NCBI GenBank assembly: GCA_965223045.1
Contig: CBDCVN010000013.1
Coordinates: 434,001-498,000, forward strand
Reading direction: 5' to 3'
Length of the DNA: 64,000 nucleotides
Source of the DNA: CBDCVN01 sp965223045
GTDB lineage: Bacteria; Deinococcota; Deinococci; Deinococcales; Trueperaceae
A program made the position numbers and the translations under genes. The notes below the pieces were generated by a model that ran no database searches, was not told the origin of the DNA, and was given only the letters and a program-made list of their open reading frames with translations. Positions 35,458-44,709 of the stretch are shown piece after piece; the first letter of the stretch is position 1, and each line of letters begins with the position of its first letter.

Positions 35458-36072
35458 ATGTTAACTAGAAAATTTTTGCACTTAACCCTTTTAAGTTTTT
35501 TTGTATTTTTTTCACTTAGCGCTTGTAAAAATCAAGATCCTACTACAGATGAACCATTAAGTATAAAGGAACAAATTAAGCTAAAAGCCTATAAAAAACT
35601 AGAACCTGTCATTACTGCACTATCTTGGTCTGACCTTATGCCTGAGGGATTTACTGCCACATCTCAGCCCTTCCTTTTTTCTTTAGGGGACGAAGCTCCT
35701 ACTGCAGCTCCTGAAGAGGTGCCTGTGGTAGAAGAATTAAATGGCAAGGAAATCCGTATACCCGGTTATATAGTTCCCCTTGCAGGACATGAAGAAGTAA
35801 TTACAGAGTTTTTACTGGTACCCTATTTTGGTGCTTGTATTCATGTACCACCACCACCAGCAAATCAAATTGTTCATGTTAAGCCTAAGTATCCCCTCTT
35901 AGTAAATGAATCTTATGACCTTGTTTTTGTTTTGGGTAAGCTAGAGGCACAAATCAGCACAAATCAGTATGCACACGTCAGTTACCTAATAGAAGATGCT
36001 TTGCTAATTCCTTACAGTGAAGAGGAGGCAAAATCCTCAAACTCTATAGGCAGAGATCAACCTTTGACATGA
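35458..36072 (+). CDS. DUF3299 lipoprotein of the Zrg-type operon
   Basis: This 204-residue lipoprotein has its signal peptide ending in the lipobox LSAC (Cys22). The mature part carries the DUF3299 core, with an IRIPGYIVPLAG strand near 103 and the FGACIHVPPPPANQ motif near 130, where a Cys and a His could bind metal. DUF3299 proteins accompany DUF2796 and MacB-like genes in zinc-regulated loci. The ATG at 35458 gives the normal signal peptide; an in-frame TTG at 35434 is rejected. It follows the split permease by 59 bp. Confidence 0.82.
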   Translation: MLTRKFLHLTLLSFFVFFSLSACKNQDPTTDEPLSIKEQIKLKAYKKLEPVITALSWSDLMPEGFTATSQPFLFSLGDEAPTAAPEEVPVVEELNGKEIRIPGYIVPLAGHEEVITEFLLVPYFGACIHVPPPPANQIVHVKPKYPLLVNESYDLVFVLGKLEAQISTNQYAHVSYLIEDALLIPYSEEEAKSSNSIGRDQPLT

Positions 36073-36399
36073 CTCCTAAGTGCATAATAAGGAAGATTGT
36101 TATGACTACAGAACCAACCACAACAAGTACCAGTTTAAGGCTTTATATATACTAAAAACGGGTTAAAACTGAACATTTTGTATAGAGGGATTCTTGATGG
36201 ATATCACGTACTGTACACCAAGAGTTTGAACTGATTTTTAAGGGCCGTTCTAGCTTTAAATATAGTTACCCAGAAAAATCTTTTCCTTTTATCCATAGAG
36301 TGAAATAAGGTAGGAAAAATCACTAAGAATAATTGCTTCTTAGGCAATAGAACACCTACTACCCAGTGTAATCTTCTTTTGTAAACCAACTAAAACTTA
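36073..36399. other. 327-bp region, no gene recognised
   Basis: This AT-rich stretch lies between the DUF3299 gene and the IS630-type element. It contains CCAAGAGTTTGAACT (36221-36235), which recurs inverted at 39228-39242 on the far side of the IS cluster. Confidence 0.4.
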
Positions 36400-37606
36400 T
36401 ACAAAACTTGCTTATTTTCCCCGCTTAACACTATCTCAAATCATTAATTCCTTTGGTACTGGTGTTTTATAAAACTCAAATGCCTCCCTCAATCTTTTTA
36501 TCTCTTTTTTCATTACTCCCTTTATTTCCTCTACCCTCATTGGTATTCCCTCCATCATTACCTCCAAATGCTTCCTTAAATCTGCTTGTGTTTCCCAGCA
36601 TTTATTATGTATGTACTCCTTCTTTAAATACTTCCATAGCCTTTCTATTGGGTTGAAATCTGGTGAGTATCCCGGTAGAAATTCTAACCTCAACCATTTT
36701 GAATTCTCTTTTACCCACTCTTGCAACCACTTCGCCCTGTGAAATGGTGCATTGTCACATATAAGCATTATCTTTGCTTCCCTCATCTCCCTTTTCATGT
36801 GGCAGATAAACCTTCTAAACCTCTGAGCATTTACCTTGAACTTTGTTAGCACTCCATGGAATTCTCCTGTCCCTAACTCTAATGCCCCTATCAAATTTAC
36901 TCTCCCATGTCTTCCATAGTTCTTGATCTCTACTTTTTCTCCTCTTAGCCCCCATGTGCTCGCTAGTGTTCCCTGCGTTTGGAACCCTACTTCATCTTGA
37001 TAAAATATCCTCCATCCTGCCTTTATCTTCTCCTCGTACAGCTTTGGTAGTGTTTCTTGTATCCACTTTCGCCTCTTCTCTTCATTCTTCCTATACAGCA
37101 AATGTATTGCTTTATGGAAACTTAATCCCAGTTTCCTTAAAAGCTCTGGTAAATACTTTACTGACAAACATACCCCAAAAAGGCTTTCTATGAGAGTAAA
37201 GACCCTTCTGGCAACCCAAACTTGCTGGTTAAACTCTGTAATGATTTTCTTGATTAGCTCTAGTTGCTCTTTAGAAAGTTTAGGCGGCCTACCAGTTCTT
37301 TGTTCATCTTCTAAGTTAAGCGATTTTTCAAACTTCTTTCGCCAGTTTTTTACTGTTTTTACTGAGACACCGAACATTTCTGCTACAAGCTTAATATCTT
37401 TGCCGGAATACAGAGCTATAAGGGCTTGAGTCCGTAGTAAAGCGTTTGCATCATTTCCCTTTTTATAGCGACGGCGTAGTCTTTGTAGTTCTTCTAGTTT
37501 TTGTTTGCTATCATTATTTGCCATGATTAGTCTCCTTTGGGTTATTATTGGAATTATCATGGCATTATTTTTCCTGTTTTAGGGAAAGAATTTATCTGGA
37601 CATCTA
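36400..37606 (-). mobile_element. IS630-family element A, copy 1
   Basis: The transposase end is clear: the right boundary reads GGACATCTA at 37606 followed by TA. The left boundary at 36400 is inferred from TA duplication (36398-36399, 37607-37608) and a weaker terminal match. A second copy starts at 63130. TA target duplication is the rule for IS630. Confidence 0.75.
36436..37524 (-). CDS. IS630-family transposase A
   Basis: This 362-residue transposase starts at ATG 37524, where AAAGGAGACTAATC gives a good ribosome-binding site; the in-frame ATG at 37560 lacks one. An N-terminal helix-turn-helix (about 30-75, around the KLVAEMFGVSVKTVKNW segment) precedes the DDE core: FYQDEVGF near 185, LICDNAPFHR near 262 and the GYSPDFNPIERLW motif near 292. 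It is intact and seems identical to the partial copy at 63212. It contains no CTCGAG. Confidence 0.92.
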   Translation of the reverse strand: MANNDSKQKLEELQRLRRRYKKGNDANALLRTQALIALYSGKDIKLVAEMFGVSVKTVKNWRKKFEKSLNLEDEQRTGRPPKLSKEQLELIKKIITEFNQQVWVARRVFTLIESLFGVCLSVKYLPELLRKLGLSFHKAIHLLYRKNEEKRRKWIQETLPKLYEEKIKAGWRIFYQDEVGFQTQGTLASTWGLRGEKVEIKNYGRHGRVNLIGALELGTGEFHGVLTKFKVNAQRFRRFICHMKREMREAKIMLICDNAPFHRAKWLQEWVKENSKWLRLEFLPGYSPDFNPIERLWKYLKKEYIHNKCWETQADLRKHLEVMMEGIPMRVEEIKGVMKKEIKRLREAFEFYKTPVPKELMI

Positions 37607-37629
37607 TATACATGTTGACACAGGGGAAC

Positions 37630-37842
37630 ATCCGGTCAAAGCAAGGTAATTCAAATTAAAGCCCTCAGAAACAGATGTTTCTCGAGCTCTATAAAATTGG
37701 TAGCATTTCAGAGGTTGCGTGCTAGAACTAATGTTTGAGTATGAAGAGGGAGCATAATTTATCATGGTTTTTTGCACCTTGCAATTGCTTTGTACGAGGG
37801 TGTAAATTCAATTGGGCATAAACGTCGCTTTGACCGGATACT
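37630..37842. repeat. Inverted repeats bounding a 213-bp segment
   Basis: ATCCGGTCAAAGC at 37630 is matched inverted as GCTTTGACCGGAT ending at 37842. The segment has no gene and contains one CTCGAG. It may be a small non-autonomous element wedged between the IS630 and IS3 elements. Confidence 0.45.
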
Positions 37843-37965
37843 TTGCCACCCTTGAGTTGCTTAAGTGAGGTGAACCCAATTGATCGGACAAAAAATTAAG
37901 GTTAATTAAGACCTACTAAAATGATATCAAATTGAGATTACATTGTTTGTAAGCTTGATAACAAC

Positions 37966-38802
37966 CTATCCTGTTATTATTGATTTAGTTTTCTCCTCTC
38001 TGTAAACTAATTCAGGCGTTTTGTACTGCAATGATTGATGCGGACGTTCACTGTTATAAAATTGTAAGTACTTTCCTATTTCTTCCCTTCCTTGCTCTAT
38101 ATTTTTGTATTCCTTTAGATATACTTCTTCATACTTTACCGTTCTCCACAACCTTTCTGTAAATATATTATCCATGTAGCACCCTCTTCCGTCCATGCTG
38201 ATTGCTATTTCGTTTACCTTCAATATATCCGTAAACTCATGACTTGTGTACTGACTACCTTGATCTGTATTGAATATCTCTGGCTTCTCTCCTTCCAGCG
38301 CCTCTTCTAATGCTTCTATACAAAACTCTGCTTTCATGCTATTCGAAACTTCCCATGAAACAACATAACGGCTATACCAATCCATTACTACTACCAGATA
38401 GCAATATCCTCCTTGCAAACGTATATACGTAATATCACTAGCCCATACCTGATTTGGTTTGTTTATGATTTTGTTTTTCAGAAGGTATGGGTAAATTTTA
38501 TGTCCTTCCTTTGGTTTACTTAGTTTGGGTTTGGCATATATAGCTTGCAAACCCATCAGACACATCAAACGATATACTCTTTTATGATTGACCTTATAGC
38601 TTTCTCTATTTAGCATTGCTGTTATCTTGCGATAACCTAGAAAAGGATGATCTGTATACAACTCATCTATCCTTTGCATCAACTTTTCATTGAGGTCACT
38701 AATTCCTGTAGGTCGATAGTAATAACTACTACGATTCAGTCTCAGTAACTCACATTGCTTAGTAATGCTCAATTGAGGGTGCCTTGGATCGACTATCAAC
38801 AT
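37966..38802 (-). CDS. IS3-family transposase OrfB (integrase core)
   Basis: This 278-residue catalytic part of an IS3 transposase has an HTH_21 region near the N-terminus (YRKITAMLNRE) and the rve core. The core has the first Asp in VWASDITYIRL near 128, the second in FNTDQGSQYTSHEF near 186, and the Glu in NIFTERLWRTVKYEE near 221. The real frame extends upstream to the slip site at the end of OrfA, giving KLSQEER before the ATG at 38802. It is intact. Confidence 0.92.
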   Translation of the reverse strand: MLIVDPRHPQLSITKQCELLRLNRSSYYYRPTGISDLNEKLMQRIDELYTDHPFLGYRKITAMLNRESYKVNHKRVYRLMCLMGLQAIYAKPKLSKPKEGHKIYPYLLKNKIINKPNQVWASDITYIRLQGGYCYLVVVMDWYSRYVVSWEVSNSMKAEFCIEALEEALEGEKPEIFNTDQGSQYTSHEFTDILKVNEIAISMDGRGCYMDNIFTERLWRTVKYEEVYLKEYKNIEQGREEIGKYLQFYNSERPHQSLQYKTPELVYREEKTKSIITG

Positions 38803-38816
38803 ACGTTCCTCTTGAC

Positions 38817-39110
38817 TCAGTTTTTGAGCCCTTTGGACAAAAAATCTAGTTCCATTTTCAATTTGCCAATCTGTTCGTACAGTGCAGCCTCTCTACGTTC
38901 TTGTAGTCTGGCTTTTCTACCTCTTAGTAATGAAAACCTTTCATGCAATGCTTCTGATCCAGCTTTTTTCCATTCTTTAATTTGAGTGGTGTGTACACCA
39001 TATTGATTTGCTAATTCTGCAAGATTCTTCTCTCCAACTATGGCTGCTGCTGCAACTTTAGCTTTGAATTCTTTCTTATATGTTTTTCTTATTCCTTTTG
39101 TCTGGCTCAT
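38817..39110 (-). CDS. IS3-family transposase OrfA
   Basis: This 97-residue OrfA has an N-terminal helix-turn-helix (ELANQYGVHTTQIKEWKK) and a C-terminal coiled coil that would dimerise. It ends LSKGLKN, where the message contains CTCAAAAACTGA. A -1 slip there would continue into OrfB and make the OrfAB transposase, as in other IS3 elements. Confidence 0.9.
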   Translation of the reverse strand: MSQTKGIRKTYKKEFKAKVAAAAIVGEKNLAELANQYGVHTTQIKEWKKAGSEALHERFSLLRGRKARLQERREAALYEQIGKLKMELDFLSKGLKN

Positions 39111-39270
39111 TTATATCTCCATATTCTAGATATTTTACATCTTCTATGGACCTTAATTTCGCCGGGGTTTTCTGTCCAGTTTTTGGGGGTAAGCTCAAAG
39201 TATGTTTTAAACAAGGTTATTTTTTTAGTTCAAACTCTTGGTACACCTAAAAAATCTTAAGAGTAAATGT

Positions 39271-40707
39271 TGTTAAGTCTCACTAAGTCATGACCATATT
39301 AAGTCTCAAAAAGTCGTAACCTTTGCTGTTCTTGCCAAGTAAAAGGAAGAGAAGGCTGAAAAGGGATAGATTGAGTAAAAGCAAAAATGTTTCCAATGAG
39401 TGTGGGTGGATCAATACCTTGGATGGGTAACTGTTTAATCAACTCACCTCTCTGATTGAGAAATGACAAAACTCTTTCTGGTAACTTGAAATTTATTTCG
39501 CACTGCTCACGTAAATGATTGTTCCCTAGGTAATAAATCTGTCCTCCTAAGGAAATTGTGCCGTTTTGACCTATTCGCCTAAACCATTTTCCCTTTGCTA
39601 GATAAGCATCAACTTCGCTTAGGTCAAACATTTCATCTTCCCACTCAGGTCTATACCAGCGCCCTGAGTGAGCTGCCTCTGGAAAAGCTTGTAGCGGTGC
39701 TTGCCCTCCCAAAGAGTGACAAGGAAGCTCTTCATTAAGTATGTTGCGTCTATCTCGTAAAGCTTGATATAAAGCGTTCCAAGATGGATAGTGTCGATCA
39801 AGAACCTGATCAGCCCACAATTGATGCGATCTCTCTACAATTGCTTGATCTGTAGGGCGACGAATACGACTAAATTGAAGTTCGATACCCATTGCTAACA
39901 ACCACAGATGTAATCTTGTAGGAAAGGGTGATTTACTCCTAACATCAAAGAAAACACTGTCATGATCAACTTGAATACTTTCAGGTAACCCCCAGTCTAA
40001 AAATGCTAACCTCAAAGTGATTTGATAGTCCTCAGTATTGGTGTGGCGAATTGCTTTCTCCTTACCTAGAAAGCAAGGATAACTTAGCAGGCGTGTACGG
40101 GAAACAACATCACTTACATCAACTAGGCTAACTACTCCTACACTTGGAACAAGCTCATGTCCCATTGCATCTACTTGCCAACATTCATGGGCATGGGTTA
40201 AGCGTGTGTGCTTAGTGGATGGTAATGCTACATGACGTTCATAGTTTTGGACCAATTGCTCTTCTTGTAAGAAGCGATTAATACTTGACCGACTAGGCAA
40301 CAATTTACCTGCCCACTGGGGCATACGACCTAGCTCTATACGCAACGTATCAGCACCCCAACGAGGATGTTGTAATCGTATTTGACGTAATTCTCCTACC
40401 ATACGTGCAGGATAACTGCTTAGAGCTCCTTTTTGAGGACGTCCCATCTTCCTTTCCAAACCTTGACGACCTTGTTCACGACCTCTTCTTACCCATTTTT
40501 TGACTGTAGATGGATGCCACCCTAATTCAAGAGCAATTTTGCTTATTGGTTCTCCATTGTCAGCTCGTTGTAGCATTTCTACTCTTTCTTCTAAGGAGGT
40601 GTAATCTGACATAATCCATATCATGCAGCTTTTTTACCTACTTGGAGTCTAAAAATAGTCACGACTTTATGAGACTTTAGGGGGTCACGACTTAGTGAGC
40701 TTTAACA
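39271..40707 (-). mobile_element. IS481-like element with paired end repeats
   Basis: This 1437-bp element has TGTTAA...TTAACA ends and the 4-bp duplication ATGT (39267-39270, 40708-40711). Each end carries two copies of a 20-bp repeat of the form AAGTCTCACTAAGTCRTGAC: 39275 and 39301 on the left, and inverted at 40657 and 40684 on the right. Such paired sites are likely transposase binding sites. Confidence 0.85.
39299..40624 (-). CDS. IS481-like transposase
   Basis: This 441-residue transposase has an N-terminal helix-turn-helix (SKIALELGWHPSTVKKW, near 28-45), a second helical DNA-binding segment to about 130, and an rve integrase core. The catalytic residues are Asp in CWQVDAMG near 150, Asp in IQVDHDSVFFD near 219, and Glu in AIVERSHQLWADQV near 262. 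A C-terminal beta region of about 120 residues follows. A downstream Met at 40612 is an alternative start. It is intact and CTCGAG-free. Confidence 0.88.
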   Translation of the reverse strand: MIWIMSDYTSLEERVEMLQRADNGEPISKIALELGWHPSTVKKWVRRGREQGRQGLERKMGRPQKGALSSYPARMVGELRQIRLQHPRWGADTLRIELGRMPQWAGKLLPSRSSINRFLQEEQLVQNYERHVALPSTKHTRLTHAHECWQVDAMGHELVPSVGVVSLVDVSDVVSRTRLLSYPCFLGKEKAIRHTNTEDYQITLRLAFLDWGLPESIQVDHDSVFFDVRSKSPFPTRLHLWLLAMGIELQFSRIRRPTDQAIVERSHQLWADQVLDRHYPSWNALYQALRDRRNILNEELPCHSLGGQAPLQAFPEAAHSGRWYRPEWEDEMFDLSEVDAYLAKGKWFRRIGQNGTISLGGQIYYLGNNHLREQCEINFKLPERVLSFLNQRGELIKQLPIQGIDPPTLIGNIFAFTQSIPFQPSLPFTWQEQQRLRLFET

Positions 40708-40711
40708 ATGT

Positions 40712-41023
40712 CCAAAACTAAGCCGTTTAAAGTATAGAATATTATGCTATCTTTGAGCAGCCAGGCATAAAACTTGCACAGGTCATCAATCTATATTACA
40801 TGCCTACTGGTTTATCTGTGTTGGCATTTTGATTTCTAGATGCAAATTTGTTGTGGCAGACGCCATGGCTATACTATAAAGAATGTGCCCTTATTTTGCT
40901 AATTATTTGCTGTGGCTACCAAAAAACAGTAGTTGATGACCGCATTGCTTTTTGTGACAAGTTTCTTGGCTAAAAAAGGTCGTTTTTTTAAGACGACTTG
41001 TATTGTAGGACTACTAGAACAAA
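40712..41023. other. 312-bp spacer, nothing recognised
   Basis: This AT-rich stretch lies downstream of the sugar permease gene and shows no gene or clear hairpin. Confidence 0.4.
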
Positions 41024-41866
41024 CTAGCCTTTAACAGCTCCTTGAGTAAGCCCTTCTATAACTTGTTTTGAAGCTATAAAGAATATGATTAACAGGGGTA
41101 AAACTGCTAGAGCAGTACCTAACATAACAGAACCCCAATCAATAGTTTGACCAAGCCCTTGCAATCTACGCAGTATTAGAGGGAGTGTATAAGTGCTTTC
41201 ACTTTGCAAAACTACTAATGGTCCTAGAAAGTTGTTCCAAGAACCTATAAAAGTAAGTAAGCCTAGTGTTGCTAAACCTGGTTTAATAAGGGGTAAAGCA
41301 ATGCTCCAGTAAATACGATGTTCACTAGCACCGTCAATACGAGCAGCATCCATTAGTTCTTTGGACATGCTCGAGGCAAAAAACTGCCTCATCAAAAAAA
41401 TACCAAAGGCGCTAGCCATTCCTGGTACCCACAAAGCTCTAAAAGTATCTATCCAACCCAAAAACTTAATTATCAGAAAATATGGTATCAGATTAAGCAG
41501 CGGAGGAATCATAAGAGTAACTAGCAAGGTAGCAAAAAGCCATTTCTTACCACGAAAACTATACATGGCAAAACCGAAGCCACCAAGACTGCAAAAGAAG
41601 AGTGTGGTGACTGTAGCCATAACTGCTACATAAATGCTATTGAACATATTACGCCAGAAAGGTATTTGCTTGAGCAAAGCAACATAATTGCGCCACAAAT
41701 CATCGCCAAACCATAAAGGAGGAGGGGCTGAGAAGATAGTTTCACGAGTATGGGTAGCCCAAACAAAAAGTAAGTAGAAGGGTGCAGTGGTTAGTAATGC
41801 TAGTATTAGCATTAAAGCCACCATTGATATTTTCATTAGGTTGGGTTTGCTTAGTACTCTTTTCAT
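41024..41866 (-). CDS. Carbohydrate ABC transporter permease (MalG type)
   Basis: This 280-residue inner-membrane permease has six predicted helices. The cytoplasmic coupling motif of this family is visible as the MDAARIDGASEHRIYWSIALP segment near residue 190. It would pair with the MalF-type permease immediately upstream (3-bp gap) to import a sugar or polyol. The matching ATPase gene is reduced to a fragment at 42849, and no binding protein is in the window, so the transporter may be non-functional unless another MsmX-like ATPase serves it. Confidence 0.9.
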   Translation of the reverse strand: MKRVLSKPNLMKISMVALMLILALLTTAPFYLLFVWATHTRETIFSAPPPLWFGDDLWRNYVALLKQIPFWRNMFNSIYVAVMATVTTLFFCSLGGFGFAMYSFRGKKWLFATLLVTLMIPPLLNLIPYFLIIKFLGWIDTFRALWVPGMASAFGIFLMRQFFASSMSKELMDAARIDGASEHRIYWSIALPLIKPGLATLGLLTFIGSWNNFLGPLVVLQSESTYTLPLILRRLQGLGQTIDWGSVMLGTALAVLPLLIIFFIASKQVIEGLTQGAVKG

Positions 41867-41869
41867 TAT

Positions 41870-42856
41870 CTACTCCGTACTTTCTAAACCAGAACGACCA
41901 TTAAAGAAAAAATTGACCGCAGTGAGTATGCCTATGACTAAAAAAAGTATCCAAGAGGTAGCAGTTGCTAAACCCATGTCTTGCACACTGCCAAAGCCTA
42001 AATCATAGAGATACATAGCCACAGTCATGGCAGCATTACTAGTGCCGCCTGTTGAGCCAACTAGTACAAAAGGTTCATCGAAAAGTTGCAAGTTACCTAT
42101 AATTGTGAGTGTAACTGCAAAAAATATAATGGGTTTGAGTAAAGGTAAACTAACATGCCAGAAACGTTGAAAGGCGTTAGCGCCATCTATAGCAGCAGCT
42201 TCATAGTACTGGCGGGGAATGGTTGCAAGTCCAGCACTGTAAAGAACTACATTAAACCCCAAATATTTCCACACCACCAAAATTGCTACAGAAGGCTTTA
42301 TATATTCTTTTAGCCCTAACCAATTAATCGGTAGGACTTCTGATAAACCTCCAAAAAGCCAACTACTCCAAGCAGCTTCAGAGAGGTAGATAAGACCATA
42401 GTTTAAAACTCCAAACTGTTTACCAAAAATAGTGTTAAACACAATAGCTATTGCAACAGTGGAAGTAATGAAGGGTAAGAAATAAGCTGCAGTAAAGGGA
42501 TGGCGCAGTTTTTTAAAGCCTGTTACAAGAATAAAAGCTAGAGGAATAGCTATAAGGTGTTGTAAAATTCCAGAGGTTATAGCTAACCAAAAGGTGTTAT
42601 AAACAGATTTCCAGAATAGAATGTCTGTGAAAATGTAAACGTAATTCGCAAAACCAATAAATTCAATACCCTTAAGACCTACAGTAGGATTCCAACTTTG
42701 AAAAGAAAGATAGATGGAAAAGAAGGTGGGAAAAAGCCCAAATATGGCAAAAAGAATGAAGAAAGGGCTTATAAAGATATAAGGAGCTAAACGCCTTTGT
42801 GTTTTATGCCAATTGAAACGGTTACTCATCATATTTGAGGTTTGGGGTTTAAGCAT
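41870..42856 (-). CDS. Carbohydrate ABC transporter permease (MalF type)
   Basis: This 328-residue permease has six helices after a short basic N-terminus. The coupling motif is the YEAAAIDGANAFQRFWHVSLP segment near 227. The ATG at 42856 overlaps the end of the malK-like fragment by eight bases (ATGCTTAA), a translational coupling inherited from an intact malK-malF-malG operon. The substrate class is sugars by family. It is intact, although its 5' neighbour has been truncated by a transposon. Confidence 0.9.
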   Translation of the reverse strand: MLKPQTSNMMSNRFNWHKTQRRLAPYIFISPFFILFAIFGLFPTFFSIYLSFQSWNPTVGLKGIEFIGFANYVYIFTDILFWKSVYNTFWLAITSGILQHLIAIPLAFILVTGFKKLRHPFTAAYFLPFITSTVAIAIVFNTIFGKQFGVLNYGLIYLSEAAWSSWLFGGLSEVLPINWLGLKEYIKPSVAILVVWKYLGFNVVLYSAGLATIPRQYYEAAAIDGANAFQRFWHVSLPLLKPIIFFAVTLTIIGNLQLFDEPFVLVGSTGGTSNAAMTVAMYLYDLGFGSVQDMGLATATSWILFLVIGILTAVNFFFNGRSGLESTE

Positions 42857-43137
42857 TTTGTAGGTGCCCCCTTTTGTATCTAATGTTTAACTCATCACCA
42901 CTAATTTCAAAAGCATGGAGATTATTGACATCAGCTAAAAGTGTTACCTGATCACCTACTCGTATATGGTTGTTGTTAGGTACTCGAGCAACCAATTGCT
43001 GATTTGCTCCAACTAAAACAGTAACTCTAGTTTCTGCTCCAAGTAAGTCAATTAGTTCAACTGTGCCACTAATTATATTGTTACTTGTTTCAGGGATATC
43101 TGTTAAGCCCTTAATTCCTAAACTTTCAGGGCGAATA
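42849..43137 (-). pseudogene. C-terminal fragment of a MalK/UgpC-type ATPase
   Basis: About 95 C-terminal residues remain of a sugar ABC ATPase. The readable part starts RPESLGIKGLTDI, continues with a VELIDLLGAETRVTVLVG segment and ends VGDQVTLLADVNNLHAFE, which is the TOBE-type regulatory domain. The nucleotide-binding domain is absent. The frame stops at the terminal repeat of the element at 43138, and the missing part is not found on the other side of that element. Confidence 0.88.
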
Positions 43138-44709
43138 TAGCATTTTCCTTTTTAACCCGACCCAAGTATCGGCAAAACGCCCAATTTGAGTAAATTTGGA
43201 AAAACTTGAGTAGTTTTCTTCTATACTAAAAGTATCTTTGTAGTTGTACTATAAAGTGTTTATTAGTATTCTTACCAATTTACCCAAAATGCAAATATTC
43301 TCATTTTAATTACCCTAAGAGCGCTCTTGGATTCGTAGTAAGAGTCAGTATTGCACAAAAGCAGACTTGATTTTACACTGTGTTGTAAACAACTAGAAAC
43401 ACCGTCTAGTGTTGACGTTAAATTAGAATTTTTTCTAATAAAAACACCCTTTCTAGAAACATTATCTTTTTCTAGTTGTTCTAGTCAATGAATCCACAAA
43501 ACCATTTCTTATTGTCCTAGTAAGTTAATATGAGTTATCCTCTTTCCATGGCAAGTTACTCCTTAGGTTTGCGACAACGCGTTGTTCAATCTTACCTAGA
43601 TGGCGAAGGTTCTCAATATGAGCTGGCTAAAAGGTTTTTAGTCAGCCCTACTACAGTTAAAGCCTATCTAAGACTTTATCGAGAAACAGGCGGATTATTG
43701 CCTAGGGAACACAATAGGGGTCGTAAACCTGCTGTAAACACAAAACAACTTTCACTAATAAAAAAATTGTTAGAAAAGCAATCAGACATGACCTTGGCTG
43801 AACTCTGCACAGCTTTTGAGCAAAAGACTGGCGTTAAAGTCAGTAGCACTAGTATGTATAGGGCAATAGAAAAGATTAACTGGACTTATAAAAAAAGACT
43901 TTGCGTGCTAGAGAGCAAGATCGTGAAGACATTGCAGCAAAACGAAAAGCCTTTTTACAGTTAAAGAAAGCTCTTAGAGCAAATAGGCTTGTATTTATTG
44001 ATGAAACAGGTCTTTATCTAAACATGACTAGGATTTATGCCCGTTCGCAACGAGGAGAAAGAGCTTATTGCTCTATACCAAGCAAGAAACATAAAATTGC
44101 AAACTTAATAGGTGCAATGACTCTAGAAGGAGTAATCGCTAGTTTCTGTATTGATGAAACTGTAACAGGAGAAGTATTTGCAGCATTTCTAGAAGAAATA
44201 CTATGTCCAGTTTTAAAGGTGGGACAAATAGTTTTGATGGATAATTCAACAGCACACATAGTAAAAAGGGTACGTGAATTAATAGAAAGCAGGGGAGCCA
44301 CATTGATCTATTTGCCACCATACAGCCCTGAGTTCAATCCGATAGAACATTGCTGGTCAAAAGCAAAATCCCACCTACGTGCTTTAGAAACTTGGGACAA
44401 AAAGAAATTAAACACCTCTGTCAAAAAAGCTTTAGAAACAGTTAATACCAATGATGCTCAAGCTTGGTTCAAACACTGTGGCTATACCAATCAACCACCT
44501 ATGGAAAGATGTTACAATAAATATTTATTCAAATACTTGCAACTTTAATTTCTATAAATGTAAGGGTATACTCTTGTTTTTTGATTTAATTACCAGTGAG
44601 TAATACTTTTCACTTCTTGTGATTTAATGACATAATTTTATGAGAGGCTAAAATGCTGTGTGATAAACTGATAACTCAATAATGGGTCAGGTTAAAAAGG
44701 AAAATGCTA
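43138..44709 (+). mobile_element. IS630-family element B
   Basis: The element is bounded by 26-bp inverted repeats starting TAGCATTTTCC, with one mismatch between ends, and by TA at 43136-43137 and 44710-44711. Length is 1572 bp, including about 390 bp of noncoding DNA before the transposase. The two flanks belong to different truncated genes, so adjacent DNA was lost. A solitary end lies at 7498. Confidence 0.8.
43530..44548 (+). CDS. IS630-family transposase B, two frames with -1 slip
   Basis: The transposase is encoded in two overlapping frames (43530-43964 and 43901-44548), typical of one IS630 subgroup. The first carries the helix-turn-helix region and ends the useful homology at KINWTYKKR. 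The message there reads AAAAAAAG, a classic A-AAA-AAG -1 slip site, after which the second frame continues TLRAREQD and supplies the DDE core: VFIDETGLYL, VLMDNSTAH and the YSPEFNPIEHCW motif. Together they make about 335 residues. Whether a programmed slip or a mutation joins them cannot be decided by reading. Confidence 0.88.

Larger units (their letters stand above)
37882..39175 (-). mobile_element. IS3-family element
   Basis: The element has two overlapping frames in the IS3 arrangement and GGACA-type ends: GATCGGACAAAAAATTAAGG near 37884 and the inverted counterpart near 39170. The boundaries are approximate. A lone similar end is seen near 45300. Confidence 0.8.

Noticed and set aside
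36221..39242. CCAAGAGTTTGAACT inverted at both sides of the IS630/IS3 cluster as ends of a composite transposon
   Set aside because: Similarity stops after about 20 bases, no target duplication is visible, and the enclosed elements each have their own ends.
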